A program made the translations under genes and the position numbers. From NCBI GenBank assembly GCA_030765055.1, contig CM060958.1:2043063-2107062 (forward strand): 64,000 nt of DNA. The letters are read 5' to 3'. Below are positions 13,101 to 27,300 of the stretch, piece by piece; positions within the stretch are counted from its first letter, which is position 1, and every line of letters begins with the position of its first letter. The DNA is from Mantis religiosa (taxonomy: Eukaryota; Arthropoda; Insecta; Mantodea; Mantidae). The notes below the pieces were generated by a model. The model was not told the origin of the DNA. It searched no databases and saw only the letters and a list, made by a program, of their open reading frames with translations.

Positions 13101-16100
13101 AGGTAGGGATGGCTCAAGCAGTCTGGTCTGTGGTCTGGGTTCCATTCCCGAGGTTGACCTACCTGACCCATGGGTTTTTTGGAGGGTTTTCCGGGTCACC
13201 AGGCGAATGCTGGGTAGATTAACTACATTCCCCAAATTTCATCTTCATTATCATTTCATATCATCTCTCATCTGGTGGTCTGTTTCAGGGTAGAAGTGTC
13301 GGCGATATACTCTTCCTCCTCCGGGCTGACCTGGTGGGCCATTCTGGCCTGCCGGAGTGTTTCCAGCTGGTAAAGTATACGGGCCCTACCCTGTGCCTTG
13401 TCGTGCCCCTCCCGGGGATGTTCCACTTGGGCATAGGTACTATAGTCCAAGACTAGTCGCTGTGCCGAATCCCCTCCGTAAGAATGTAGAGTAGATTAGA
13501 GTCCTTTCTTTGGATGCCAAATTTGGTGTTTCTACGATGTTTCGTTTTTTCTGACACCACGCAGACTTGAACATTTTTTTTATTGTTTTTGTTTATTTCA
13601 AATCATGTATTTGCAATTGAATCTCAAATTGAAGGTTTTGATGGATTATATCTACAATGTATGTTGCATAGAATGCTTCTTGAAGAATAATTTGTAAAAT
13701 GTACATACCGTTTAAAGCAGAATTGTTATGACATTGGAGGACAGCATTCGAACCCACGACCTCCACGGCAAGCCGAAATTACAAACAAATTATGTAGCCA
13801 ACTGTCAGCAACAGTCTTGTTGTTTCTAACGTCTTTTCTTTTGTTTCTTGTACAGTGTTGGCAAAATGTGAACTTCTGCAGTCCAACTTCGCCGTATGGG
13901 GCGCCATCTGCAACGAGAAGAACATTTGTGTAAGTACATTAGTTTTATGTCTAGACAATCTGAGTAAAGCTTGTCTAGTTGGACACGTTACAACGAAACA
14001 CGAAATTACAAACAACAAAGATGCTGTGTATGGATCTAATAAATAAAGTATAAATGTTACAGAAATTATTATAATCATTACTTGAGCCAAAGCAGTGGTT
14101 AATTAAATGTGCCTTTAGAGAAAGTTTGAAGCTATGCTTTATGCTTTAACAGGTTGTTGAGCCTTCATTCTTGTTGTTTTTATCTATAGACATTTTTACA
14201 TATTTTTAAGCGTTTTACATGATGTTGGGCTTGCTTACAGCTGACATATATTACATCACAGATGTGTAGGAGATGTACGGGGCCCGTTGATCCCCTGTTC
14301 AGTTAGTGTCAACTAGTAGTTTTGAAGTACTGTAAACGCTTTTCAAACCTGGAGTTTTGTTGTTGACATAAAGTCAGACTGTATCAAAGTCCATCACATG
14401 GCAATCATACGGAAACAAACGTGTAGCAGCTGTCTTAACCAGTGGCGCCGCTTTTATACCAACTTCAGTAATGGGGATTATTCTACGGTACTGCGGACAA
14501 TTTGATTCGAGTGACCTGTCAATACTGTATTTACGCATTGGTATACNNNNNNNNNNNNNNNNNNNNNNNNNNNNNNNNNNNNNNNNNNNNNNNNNNNNNN
14601 NNNNNNNNNNNNNNNNNNNNNNNNNNNNNNNNNNNNNNNNNNNNNNNNNNNNNNNNNNNNNNNNNNNNNNNNNNNNNNNNNNNNNNNNNNNNNNNNNNNN
14701 NNNNNNNNNNNNNNNNNNNNNNNNNNNNNNNNNNNNNNNNNNNNNNNNNNNNNNNNNNNNNNNNNNNNNNNNNNNNNNNNNNNNNNNNNNNNNNNNNNNN
14801 NNNNNNNNNNNNNNNNNNNNNNNNNNNNNNNNNNNNNNNNNNNNNNNNNNNNNNNNNNNNNNNNNNNNNNNNNNNNNNNNNNNNNNNNNNNNNNNNNNNN
14901 NNNNNNNNNNNNNNNNNNNNNNNNNNNNNNNNNNNNNNNNNNNNNNNNNNNNNNNNNNNNNNNNNNNNNNNNNNNNNNNNNNNNNNNNNNNNNNNNNNNN
15001 NNNNNNNNNNNNNNNNNNNNNNNNNNNNNNNNNNNNNNNNNNNNNNNNNNNNNNNNNNNNNNNNNNNNNNNNNNNNNNNNNNNNNNNNNNNNNNNNNNNN
15101 NNNNNNNNNNNNNNNNNNNNNNNNNNNNNNNNNNNNNNNNNNNNNNNNNNNNNNNNNNNNNNNNNNNNNNNNNNNNNNNNNNNNNNNNNNNNNNNNNNNN
15201 NNNNNNNNNNNNNNNNNNNNNNNNNNNNNNNNNNNNNNNNNNNNNNNNNNNNNNNNNNNNNNNNNNNNNNNNNNNNNNNNNNNNNNNNNNNNNNNNNNNN
15301 NNNNNNNNNNNNNNNNNNNNNNNNNNNNNNNNNNNNNNNNNNNNNNNNNNNNNNNNNNNNNNNNNNNNNNNNNNNNNNNNNNNNNNNNNNNNNNNNNNNN
15401 NNNNNNNNNNNNNNNNNNNNNNNNNNNNNNNNNNNNNNNNNNNNNNNNNNNNNNNNNNNNNNNNNNNNNNNNNNNNNNNNNNNNNNNNNNNNNNNNNNNN
15501 NNNNNNNNNNNNNNNNNNNNNNNNNNNNNNNNNNNNNNNNNNNNNNACAAATTGATTTCCTTTCTACAAAGGATGAAACGTTTTGTTTAATTTCCACATT
15601 TCCTGTTTTCACTTAGCAGAAGATATACGACGTTCTAGCAACTTGTCAATGATGTTGAAGCTAGAAAAGTGCATGTACATCACTAACTAGCAAATGTCCT
15701 GATATTTCGCAAAACAATTTGTTCCTATTTAGAGAAAGATTTGTATAGTATATAAATAAACAAAAATGTTGGTTTTAAATTCAGTATTTATCAAGGTTGC
15801 CGTCCCCCTGCAGCTAATCGTTTTAATGGAAAATTTTCACATTTTTTTTTGTCTCAAGAATGGTTCTTAAGAATGCTGATGAAAATAACATGTTGTAAGA
15901 TATTGTCTCTTATCGCATTGCTTCGTTGGAGCTGCGACAAGCCAGTACCGGTGACGCGTGGGCAGGAAAGAAAGAGATAGAGAGTGGCTCTAGAACAATG
16001 ACTGGAGGTATAGAGTTGTGTGTGGACATTAGAACTGTACCGCAGCGATTTCTTTTGTTTGTTTACGTGTGGCGTGCGAACGAGACGACCTTGAAGACTG

Positions 16101-18278
16101 CTGTTTGTGTATGTCAATGTTACGTCGTTTTTATTGCAATAAAGGGTGTTTTGATGCTTGAGTTTAGTGGGAATAGCCTCTTGAGCTAAAATTGTTGTTT
16201 TCTGGTAAACATGACACACACTCTATTTAAGTCCTGGACTTTGAAACACATGTGTCTTTTGTAGCTTTAACGCAATGTCTGCCAACAATGGAAATATAGG
16301 ACAGGACTGGCACGTAGTGGTTAGACCAAAGCGCTCGGGTTCGGTCCCAGACGACCGCATATGAGATTTGTCATGCGGGGTGGGTTTTCCCCGCCATCTC
16401 ATTCCACCGCTGAGTCACCGCCCGCCACATGTAGTAAAAGTGGGCCTTAGGTAGGTTAATTGTACCGGAGCCCCAAATGGGGCAACCCCAGGAGGAAGGA
16501 TGAGGTGAGAGGAGACAGAAGGCGGCCGATCCAAGGAGTCAGAACAGTCCTACAATTGGCCAGTTGGAAACTTCCCGGCTTACCACCCACTGTGGTCCTG
16601 AAACGGCCCCATCAGACTGGCCCAGAGGAGGAAGTGTTTACCAAGAATATATCATCCTGCCATGCAACGCTGAGACTTCTGCCAACACTTCAACCCCAAA
16701 AGAGACCAACAGATGAGAGATGATATGAAATGATAATGGAGATGACATCGAGGGACAGGATATTCGGGAGATGTAATTAACCTAACCAGCATTCGCCTGG
16801 CAACCCAGGGAAACCCCCGGACAGGTAGGTCGGCCACAACAATCGAACCTGGACCTCCCGAGTACGGGCTTTAGACGAAACCACGTGAGCCATCCCAATC
16901 GGTTTTGAAATACAGGAATACAGTAGACCTTAAGTGATAGTCAAATGTTTTATCATATCTTTGTATTACATGGAGATAAAAAGATCAATAAATGAAATAA
17001 AAATAAATACAAAATAAATACAAAATAATTAAGATAAATAAAAAATAAATGTGTAAGATAAATTCAATTGTCTGCACAAACTTGCTATCAAGAAGTGGAA
17101 TACACCCAGCCAACGTTTTTGTGTGGTTTTCAGTTTCCAGGATGTCAACAGGCATGCCGCTTCCACAGAGAGACGTCCAAACAGAAAACAGTGATACGTA
17201 CAAGAGGGGAGGAAGTGATCACATTGTCGGGCTCAATGGCAAGCTGGCCGCAACCTGCCAAGTCATCCAGCCCTCTGGTCTATGTACTCATGAGGCGACA
17301 ACAGGGATCTAGCTGGAGACAGATCTTCCAGGTCAGTGCAGAGCTCATCAAAAAATGTGCTTACAATAGATAGAATCAACCTGAAAAATTCAATGCCATG
17401 GCCGGGATCCTGGTTTCCATCCAGTCAAGTCGCTCTTACCCATTGAGCTACCATGGCCAACATGCTCCAGTTGACTCATATATATTTCCTGGTAAACCAC
17501 TAGGGGCATTCAATTTTTCATACTGACTCTATCAAAAATCTTAGCCTATATACAACTAGTATGAAGAAATGATTCAAAAGATAACATAATTATTACAATA
17601 CAATACAAATCTTTCTATTCTATTTTACAGAATATGAGAATAATACAAATTAGAAAATAATGTTCAGTGAATATGTGACACTATTTACAATTGAGATGCA
17701 TTTTCAAAAAATTCCTCTAGGGAGTAGAATGGGTTGATTAATAATCTGTCATAAAGCCTATGTTCAAAGCTGCTATTTGGCAGTCGAATTACATAATCTG
17801 GAAGTGCATTATACATTCTTATACCTAATATTTCAAAACTATTATGTGATTTTGCAAGCCTATGATAAGGTGTATCAATTTGGTTTGTATACCTAGTATT
17901 ATATTTATGGATATCCTGTCTATAGTTGTAATCAGATAAATTCTTTTTTATATAAATTAGGACGGTATAGATGTATAAGTTTACTACTGTCATTATTCTT
18001 AATTTAATAAATAATGGCTTACAATGTGCGAATTTGTCTGTATCAGATATAATACGGTAGTATAGATGGTAGCATGTCTGCCTCACATTCAAGAGGTCCC
18101 AAGTTCGAATCTTGGTCAGGGTGAGTTACCTGGATAAGGTTTTTTCCAGGGTTTTCCCTTATCCTAAAAGATGAATGTTGGGTAACTCTAAGCTCCATGG
18201 ACCCTGGGCTCATTTGAGCATCATTTCACTCATTCCATTCATCATCTGATATGACTTAAAGCTAAAGGAAGTAAATTA

Positions 18279-18312
<34 letters not shown>

Positions 18313-21300
18313 ACTCTCTGTAAGTCTTTATTTATTATGCTAAAGAATATAATTTTTATTTTTTCTAAACTCCAGGTTGAAGAGGTCTGGGTTAATGTTT
18401 TACAATGTGTAATTGAATATATTTTAATTAAATCTTTAATTTCATTTTATTTTAATTTTTAATTTTAATTGTTTTAGTTAGTTTAACTCAAATGGTAATA
18501 TGAAAAATGCTTGTAGGACCCTATGGTTTATCACATCATTACGTGTGCAAACTTTGAGAAATTGTTGTGTGAACATTTCTTTATTTGAATTAGTTGAAGA
18601 TCAAACAGAATTTGTATGCATGTTATTTGTTGAATGTTCTAACCTTTTCAGTTTAAATTAGGGAGAATGCTCAATTTTAACTGAAATATTTAATATTTTT
18701 TAACTATTACACAACAAATTTGAAATTCATAATTGCTGAAAATTAATGTAACACTAGGTTTTTCTCATTGCTTATTAGTGTGCAGGGTTTATAACATTAT
18801 ATTATTACTGTTGACAGACAGTAGAGTTATCTGGGCGACTGCCTGCAGCCACTTTGACAGATACCATCAGAGTGTTGGTGGTGAGTCCAGAAGGTCTGGT
18901 CACAATTTACAGTCCTACAGGCAGCTCTGGTACACAGCAACGGCGTCGCAAGATCAACACAGAGATCCTACCAGCCGTCGCTCCGGTAAGAAATACTCAG
19001 CTTTGTACCTTTCCATTATCTGTTTCATTCGTTTTGCATTTTTGTTTTTCACCTCTGTTGCTTTTTCCAACATAGAACAAATTTATTACAGTCTCCCTTC
19101 ACATCCACATTCCACATAATCCCAATTTTTATTGAAAATCCAAGTTGTTAGAAACATTTTTAGTAGTTTAGTAGATTGTATTTCTCTCTCTTGGGTTGTT
19201 TCAGTAGTCAAAACATACAGTAAATAAAACTACAATATGTAAAAAATAAAATACTACATAAAATATAATTACTTGTACAAACTTTGCTTATCATTTAAGG
19301 ACATTTTCATCAATTTTCTTAAAAGATAAGTGAAGTTGGTTACAAATAGTTTATGTAGTAATTATCTACAAATTAAATGCTTTTTAAAAATTGACTTCTT
19401 ACACATTCATGATGAGTTGTAAGTTCATACCATCCATGTGATCCCTCTTATATGACTAATAAAAGCTAAACTGCGTTTTCTGCCACTTTTGGTGTCAGAC
19501 ATTTGTTGCTCTTTTTCCAAGGTTTCATATTTGTATTGGAGTGCAACAAACTATTTGTAATAATTTAGTAAAAGGCACCACATGTGGTGGTTACTTCACC
19601 CGTAGGGAGAAAGTAGGTAGAGGAAAGAACCCTTAGGCCTCGAATATTCTAATACCATCAGGGTCAAAAGAAACAAGAGGTCAGTCAAGTAAGACTGGAT
19701 AGCAAAGTTGAAAGAGGAAATTGGTATAGGAAGTAGAAGTAATACCAATTCGGTCAAAAAGAAAACCTACTAAGCTGACCAGTGCTTATTAGTTGGTAGC
19801 CCTTCCCTTTCGTTCATCATGTATAGGCATGAGCTGCACCACGAGAAGGTGAGGGATCGGACACTAGGCTATTGTCCAGGTCGGTTCCTATAAGCCTTCA
19901 ATGGAAGGAATTAAAGGGTCTCCTACCTGTGTAAGACAGTAGCCTTTCCGCAGCCATGCAAATTTTAACAAATAATCCAAACATAACATTTGAAATTGAG
20001 AAAGCAGCAATCACACAATATGAAAAACTTTTAAGACTGCCCTATAATAACTGGGTCCAAAGAAAACCACAAGTATGTTTAAAATCTCAGCAAAGCTTTT
20101 TAAGCATAGTACAAGAAATCAGCCAGAGATTACAACTTCCATACACAAAAGAAACTATGCAGATGAGAAGCAACCCTCTAGAATTTTTAGAAATTGAATA
20201 TAGCCTCCATTTGACAGAAACTATCACAAAATCTGAAACCCCCACCTCTACCTTAAAACAACTGTCACTGGAAACAATAAACTTAAGATATCCTGCTCCT
20301 GAATGGATGCATATTTTTACAGACGGTTCCAGCCTACCAAATGAGGGTGGCACTGGTGCTGGTGTGGTATGCCCACTTTTCTCCTTTTATCGTAAACTAA
20401 ACAAAAATTCAACAAACTTTGATGGCGAAATTTTAGCAATCCTACTAAGTTTACAAAATTTTTTTATATAACATCCAAAAATTTACAAAGGTTGTAATAC
20501 TGTCTGACTCCAAAGCAGTCATTCTTGCTATAACACGAGATACAACACCTAAAAGTATCAAAATTATTGAGTGTCACAAAATGATAAAACAGTTATCACA
20601 TTTACATAAAAAAGTTGTACTCCAGTGGATTCTGGCCCATTGTGGAGTGATATGAAACAGCTGATTTTTTGGCCAAAAAGGGTAGCAAAATTGTTTCAAA
20701 CCCAACTGCTATTCCAGTACCCTTTCACTCTATCAAAAGAATTATTTCAAATAAATATATTGTGACTTTGTGGGTTCGTGAAATGAAAAGTCCAATTGCA
20801 CCACTCAAAAATGTTCTTTATTTCCACCGACTTACAGTTAAACTCTTGCCAATTACACAGAATTACGTAATGCACACAATTACGATTCACCAGTTCGTCC
20901 GTTACAATTTCACTTGCACTCGTAATTACGTACAATCCTGCACTCACACAGTCTTCTCGTCGTACACTAGCACGTCAAGCACTGACTGACTGACTGACTG
21001 ACTGACTGACTGACTGACTGACTGACTCCTCTTGTCCGACGTGTTGCTTATATAGGGTCAGCTGGCCGATCTGGAAGGTTCTAGATTAGATGAAATATCC
21101 CGTAAGTTCGAAAACACAGGTGGAACAGAAAGAGACGGCGCAGTGATGTTTTTTTTTCCCAGTCACCCCTTGTTACCGCTATAAGACAAACGAGGGGGGT
21201 GTGGCGAATGCCGACGGTCTCCTGCCTGCCCGCTCTATAGGGTGTTCCGACGTTTGGGTGACAATATCAAAGAACTTAAGGAAGAATACACCATAAAAAC

Positions 21301-24300
21301 ATCTGGAAAGGAATGGGAAAATCTACAAACTTATAACATTACTTCATTACAAAGAAAATCTGCAGTGGTAATATTCAGATTACTAACAGGACATGACTGC
21401 CTAAATAAACACCTACACAGATTTGGCATAACAGATTCACCTAAATGCCCTTTCTGCAATCTAAATGAGGATATGGATAAAAATCACCTCATCCAGTGTC
21501 CAGCTTTTATAGAAGAGACCAACCTTCCCGCTAAATATTGGAGTGCAAGAGAGCTAATGATTTTATTATCAAGTGCTCAACATTAGATACCAACCAACCA
21601 ACCAACATTTGTTGCTCTAAAGGACAGTAGGCAGTTGGCAGAACTGCAGCTACCAAGACACACATCATAAAGATAGTAACCTAGTATGTATGTTTGCAGG
21701 GCATGTGGAAGCTGCATGAAGTATCTCTGGTACATCAGAAGGTATTGGTGACTGCAGAAGTAAGATGGGAACCTCGTCTGCCAAGAGCAGTATATCTGGT
21801 TACCTGGGAAGTGGATGGCGGAGGTCTGAAGGGAAATTTGTTCACAGATTCCACCTGTGTCACCCTGTCACTCTGGCCTGACACAGTCTACCACATTCAG
21901 GTGAGTTGCTACACTTCTACAAGAACACTGTCACAGTATCAATAGAAATATTAGATTTAACCCTTTCACCGATATGGACGTCATTTTTAATCTTGCTATT
22001 TTACAATAAATTTAAATTAGTTCTATAGGGGATGTAAACGTACCCTTAAAGGTTACTTTTTGAATTGTACACCTCCAAACCTGGATAAACACACAAGGGC
22101 ACATCTGCAGATTCACACCAAATAATATTGGTTTCTTTGCGAACTTCTTTTTCGCAACACACTACACATTTTCGAAATGGTTACAACTTTTTTGGTTGTG
22201 GGGGGTATCCTTTTAGGAAAATGTTTTCTCTCAAGTATGAGGGGTGATGTCGTGGTGAATTTCTTAACCCCCAGTATAAAGAGGTCTCTGAGTATTATAG
22301 TACTCAATTAGGTTACGAGCTCTATACGCGCAAGTACAGGTAGATGAATGCCTTGCATGAATTTACAGCTCGGAAAATTACTAAACAATTGTGCATGGTT
22401 ACATCCAGTGGTATAAAAATACTTTTTTTACCATTTAACTGTTTTTCGTGAAGAGGGATAGCCAGTAATAGCTGATCCACATCACCCATTTTTGACCCGC
22501 CACTTCCCCCAAACAATGGAATAGCTAACATGCCATCTGTATACCAGTACACGTCACTGCTAACTATATCCTAAACATCTCCTTCATAATCGCACAACAA
22601 ACCTTCCAGATTTTCTACAGTAATATCAGAAGCCTATACACATACCCAAGCTAATTTATTTGCTACAATACTGGGATAAGCCATGGTTATTATTGAAATT
22701 TAACAATTTCAAATGTGCCATTCATTTAGCTCTTGATAGCTATAAGAAATCACTCTGAACAAAGAGAGAGTATAAATAACTAAAATACAGAGCGAAAACG
22801 GCTGCATAAGGCTACCAGAAACCTTGGTTGAGAAACACTGTAATAACAGATGGTGACAAAGAATTTTCTTTCCAGTGTGTGTGTGTGTGTGTGTGTAAGT
22901 GTGTGTGTGTGTGTGTGTGCGTGCGTGCGTGCGTGGGTGCGTGTGTGTGTGTGTGGGGGGTGGGGGTGGGGGTGGGGGTGGGTGCGTGCGTGCGTGCGCG
23001 TGCGCGTGCGCGTGTGTGTGTGTAATGCAACATATATTCCTAATATGATTATCGCATAATCATAAATAAACTAAACTTGAACCGGAGAAGTTGCTTACGT
23101 AGCTACACATACATACATTGGCTTGTATGCACACAAAACAAAATTATTCAAATATTAGGCGCGTTCGGCGCAAAGAATGGCTTTTGTTACAGTGAAACAA
23201 AATAGTGAAATTTCAACGATTTATTAATGTAGTTTCTACTTTATTGTTACTGTAGATTTATACTGCCTTTAATGAGTTTTAAACCAGTTTTTGTTTCGTT
23301 TAAATAACTTCATAAATACGGAAGATATGGAATTGTATTTATGAAGCATTTTTACAGCATTTAACAATTTAAATGTCTTGTTCTGTTTATTGGGTATCCG
23401 TTTCCGGCCCCTGAAGGGTTTAAATTGCCATCGGCGAAGCGGTTAATAATAAAAAGAAAGACATTGGATTGCCCAGAAGAGTATTATTTCTTTACCATAT
23501 AAGATATTGTCACCCGAACGTCGAAACTCCCTATAGAACCGACTGGCAGCAGCAGGAGACGGTAGGCGTTCGCTACTGTCTTATAGCGGTAACGAGGGTT
23601 GGCTGGAAAAACATCAGTGTCGTCTCTTTTCGGTCCACCTGAGTTCTCGAACTTACGGGATATTTCATCTAATCCAGAACCTTCTAGATCGGCCAGCTGA
23701 CCGTATATAAGCAACACGTCGGGCTGGAGGAAAGTCAGTGCTTGGCAAGCAGCAAAGTAGCGTCGTGTTAGTGAACGAGAAGACTGTGTGCGTGCAACGG
23801 AAGAATTTACGTAATTGTGAGCGTACAGTGGAACTGCAACGGATGAACTGGTGAATTGTAATTCTGTGCATTACGTAATTCTGTGCATTACGTAATTCTG
23901 TGTAATCGGCAAGTGTTCAACTGTAAGTCGGTGGAAATAAAGAACATTGTTGAGTTTGTGTAATTGGACTTTTCATTTCATGAACCCACAAAGTCACACT
24001 GGTGTCAGGAAGTGGGATGACAACATCACCGAACATTACAACGATGGACGCGGCATTGGAAAAGATTTTGGAGAAGATGATGGAAATGAAGGCCGAACTG
24101 ACATCGGAAATGAAGACGGCAAATGACATCACCGAGAAAACGGAAAAAAAGTTGGAGACGGCAAATAACAACTTGGCCGCGAAGATGAACGAGTTAACAA
24201 CAAAAACAGAAGCGGCAAACAACAACCTCACCGCCGAGTTGAAACAAATGAAGACGGCCAACGCCATCACCGCCGAGTTGAAACAAATGAAGACGGCCAA

Positions 24301-27300
24301 TGACAACATCACCGAGAATGGAAGAAATAAAGACAGAATTGACCACAGAAATGAGGGCAGCGAACGACAGTCTGGCCACGGAAATGAAGGAGGCGAACTA
24401 GGTCCTCGCCGCCAAATTTGAGGAACAGTTGGCCGGCGTGAGGGGTGACGTCACGAAGCTGGGCAAGCGGATGGGTCAAGTAGACGACCGCCTTAATGAT
24501 TTAGAGGAAAAGGCCGACAATAACGCCAAGACCCTGAACGCCGTGGTGGAAGACGTCGAAGACCTTGCGAACCACGTAAACAACCTGGAGGGAAAGGCCG
24601 ACAGCAGCGTCAAGTCCCTGAACGCCATGGTGGAGGACGTCGTCGGCAGATTTGAAGGCCGACGCGCCGGGACGCGACACAACATCTGCGCGCGTCAAAT
24701 CTCCCAAGTATGACGTCGCGTCAACGTTTGAAGTCTTCCGACGCCAGTTCGACGCAGTGGCCAAGCACAACAAATGGTCGTCAGAGGAGGAGGCCACACA
24801 ATTAATAGCCAGCCTCCAGAGACGGGCCGCGGAAGTCCTAAACGCGGTGCAGACAACGGCGGCGTCCAAGGACATCTGGGAGGCCCTGGAGAATCGTTTC
24901 GGAAACCACCGCTTAGCCGCAGCGTACCGCAGCCAGCTAAAGGCCAGGTCACAGCAGCTGGGGGAGATGCTGCAGGAGTTCGCCATGGCAGTTGAACAAC
25001 TGGCAAGTAAGGCCCTAGTCGACCTCCCACCTGAGTTCGTATCCCGGGAAGCTGCCTACACATTCGTGGACGGGGTACGAGACACGGAGATTCGTCAGCG
25101 CCTAATGCTCGGCGATTATAAAACAATCCACGAGGCGCTGACAGCAGCATTAAGGATGGAGGCGACCAAGGTAACAGCTATCCCGACGTCGAGGACGAGG
25201 AGTATCCGTTACACCGGAGACACAAGACCAGCCGAGGGACGCCGGCGAACACCTAGTGGCCTGTGTTGGGGGTGTGGACAGCCCGGACACCTGCAGAGAG
25301 ATTGCCGACACCAGGAAGGGCAGCCGGAAGAACGAGTAAGGCCCGGCGTGGCGAGGAGCATGTCGGCGCCGTCCACACCATCTCCTCGAGTGACACTGCG
25401 CGCCATCAGCCGGCGGATGGATGACAGTCTCATCGCGGACGGCTGGGTAAGAGGAAAGCCATGCCGCGTGCTGGTGGACACCGGGGCGGCCGTGACCATC
25501 ATCAGACCTGACGTGGCGAAAGGTTTGCCGACAAGGAAGCCGAGCCGACCATACCAGCTCATCACGGCATCGGGCGATACCTTGCCCGTGTAAAAGGAGG
25601 CCCTGCTGAAGCTGACCTTGGGAAGGAGCACCGTACGTCCGTGGGTGTTCGTCGCTGAGGAGGTGATACTGGGATTGGATGCCCTCAGGAGCCATAAGGC
25701 GATGGTCGACGTCGGCAAGAAGGTCCTGCGGCTCAACGAAGAAGATGTTATACTCCGTCAACCAGAAGAGCGCCTTGGAATTTGCAGGGTCGTCTTGAGC
25801 GAAGACGTGGTTGTCCCCGCGAGGAGCGAGGTGGTGGTGACGGTGCGACTGGAAGGCCAGAGAACCAGGAACATGATGCTGGACAAGATGGCGCCTGTGC
25901 ACGGACTCTGTGTAGCCAGGACATTGCTGCCGTGCCGAGAGGAGGTGCCAGTGAGACTGCTAAATCCAACGGACGCCGATCACGACGTCCAGGCCGGGAC
26001 GGAGTTGGGAACGTGCGAGCCCGTGGTGAGCGTAGCAGCAATCGACAAGACACAGGAGCCGGTGCCGAAGCAACACCTGGGGTCCCAGCTAGAAGGCTTA
26101 CTGAGGAGGGCGGCCGACCACCTGACCGCAGAACAACTGGAGAAAGTTCGACAACTGCTAAGACGGTATCAGCGCGTCTTCAGCCAAGGTGATAGTGACT
26201 ACGGCCGCACGGATAAAGTACTTCACCGCATCGACACCGGGGACGCCCGGCCTATTCGGCAACCACATAGACGCGTTCCGCTGGCGAAGCAAGGGGCGGT
26301 ACGAGACATGCTGGAGGACATGAGATCCAGGGGAGTGATTGAAGAGTCTGACAGCCCTTGGTGTTCCCCTGTAGTCTTGGTGACGAAGAAGAACGGCGAG
26401 CTGCGCTTCTGCGTAGACTACAGAAAGCTGAATGCTGTCACCCGGAAGGACTGTTTTCCCTTATCCCGGATTGACGACACCCTGGACACGCTAGCTGGTG
26501 CACAGTGGTTCTCGACCCTGGACCTGAAGTCGGGCTACTGGCAGGTAGCTCTAGACCCAAGAGACAAGGAGAAGACCGCATTCTCGACGGCCCAAGGGCT
26601 CTGGCAGTTCACGGTTACGACCTTTGGCCTCTGCAACGCACCATCTACCTTCCAACGCCTCATGGAGTCAGTGATGAGAGGGCTGACTTACGATGCCTGC
26701 CTGCTATACCTGGACGACATCATCATCGTCGGGAAGACTTTTGAAGATCACCTCGAGAATCTGAGTAAGGTGCTACAGAGACTGCAGGCGTCCAACTTGA
26801 AGCTGAACGCGAAGAAGTGCCAGCTCTTCCGCAAGGAAGTGAACTACTTAGGCAACATAGTCTCAGCAACCGCAGTGGCCACAGACCCGGAGAAGACACA
26901 GGCTGTGAGAGATTGGCATCGCCCAAAGGATAAGAAAGAGTTGCGCAGTTTCCTGGGGTTGTGCAGTTATTACCGCCGCTTCATAAAGGGGTTCTCCAAC
27001 ATCGCAAAACCCCTCACCCGCCTGACAGAAGAACACCGGCCTTATGCGTGGACAGAGGATGCCGAAAACGCTTTCCAGCACCTAAAGGAGACCCTGTCCA
27101 GTGCTCCGATTTTGGGTTTCCCACAACCGGGGGCGCCTTCATTGTGGACACCGACGCCAGCGACCATTTTATTGGAGGTGCCCTATTGCAGATCCAGGAC
27201 GGCCATGAGCGCGTGATAGCCTACTACAGCAAAATGCTATCCAAGGCAGAGAAGAACTACTGCATCACCCGACGAGAATTATTGGCGGGAGTAAAGACCT

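Larger units (their letters stand above)
19956..21586 (+). pseudogene. LINE ORF2 C-terminal region: RNase H and Cys/His end, interrupted
   Basis: RNase H motifs are HIFTDGSSLPNEGG near 20,310, NFDGEILAILLSLQ near 20,420, VILSDSKAVI near 20,505 and WILAHCGV near 20,635. After the solo LTR the frame resumes with RLLTGHDCLNKHLHRFGI and CPFCNLNEDMDKNHLIQC, then KYWSARELM before the stop. A frameshift lies near 20,470. A C-terminal RNase H is typical of I/R1/LOA-group LINEs. Similar to LINE B and LINE C in this window. Confidence 0.75.
19513..21604 (+). mobile_element. Internally deleted non-LTR retrotransposon (LINE A), 14-bp TSD
   Basis: ACATTTGTTGCTCT occurs at 19499-19512 and 21605-21618, a perfect target-site duplication. 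The element begins with about 440 bp of noncoding, 5'-UTR-like sequence. It then jumps to the C-terminal part of ORF2 and ends in an (ACCA)n tail. No EN or RT domain is present, so it moved using proteins from elsewhere. It sits in a Kal1 intron and is itself hit by a solo LTR. Confidence 0.75.

Noticed and set aside
13855..14046. A 63-residue ORF starting at 13855
   Set aside because: Only its first 25 codons belong to a Kal1-like exon; after the donor at 13930 the frame is intronic.
14374..15616. Long ORFs around 14.4-15.6 kb
   Set aside because: They run through 1,000 unknown bases.
22812..23059. Cys/Val- and His/Thr-rich short proteins
   Set aside because: Translations of a (GT)n/(CA)n microsatellite.
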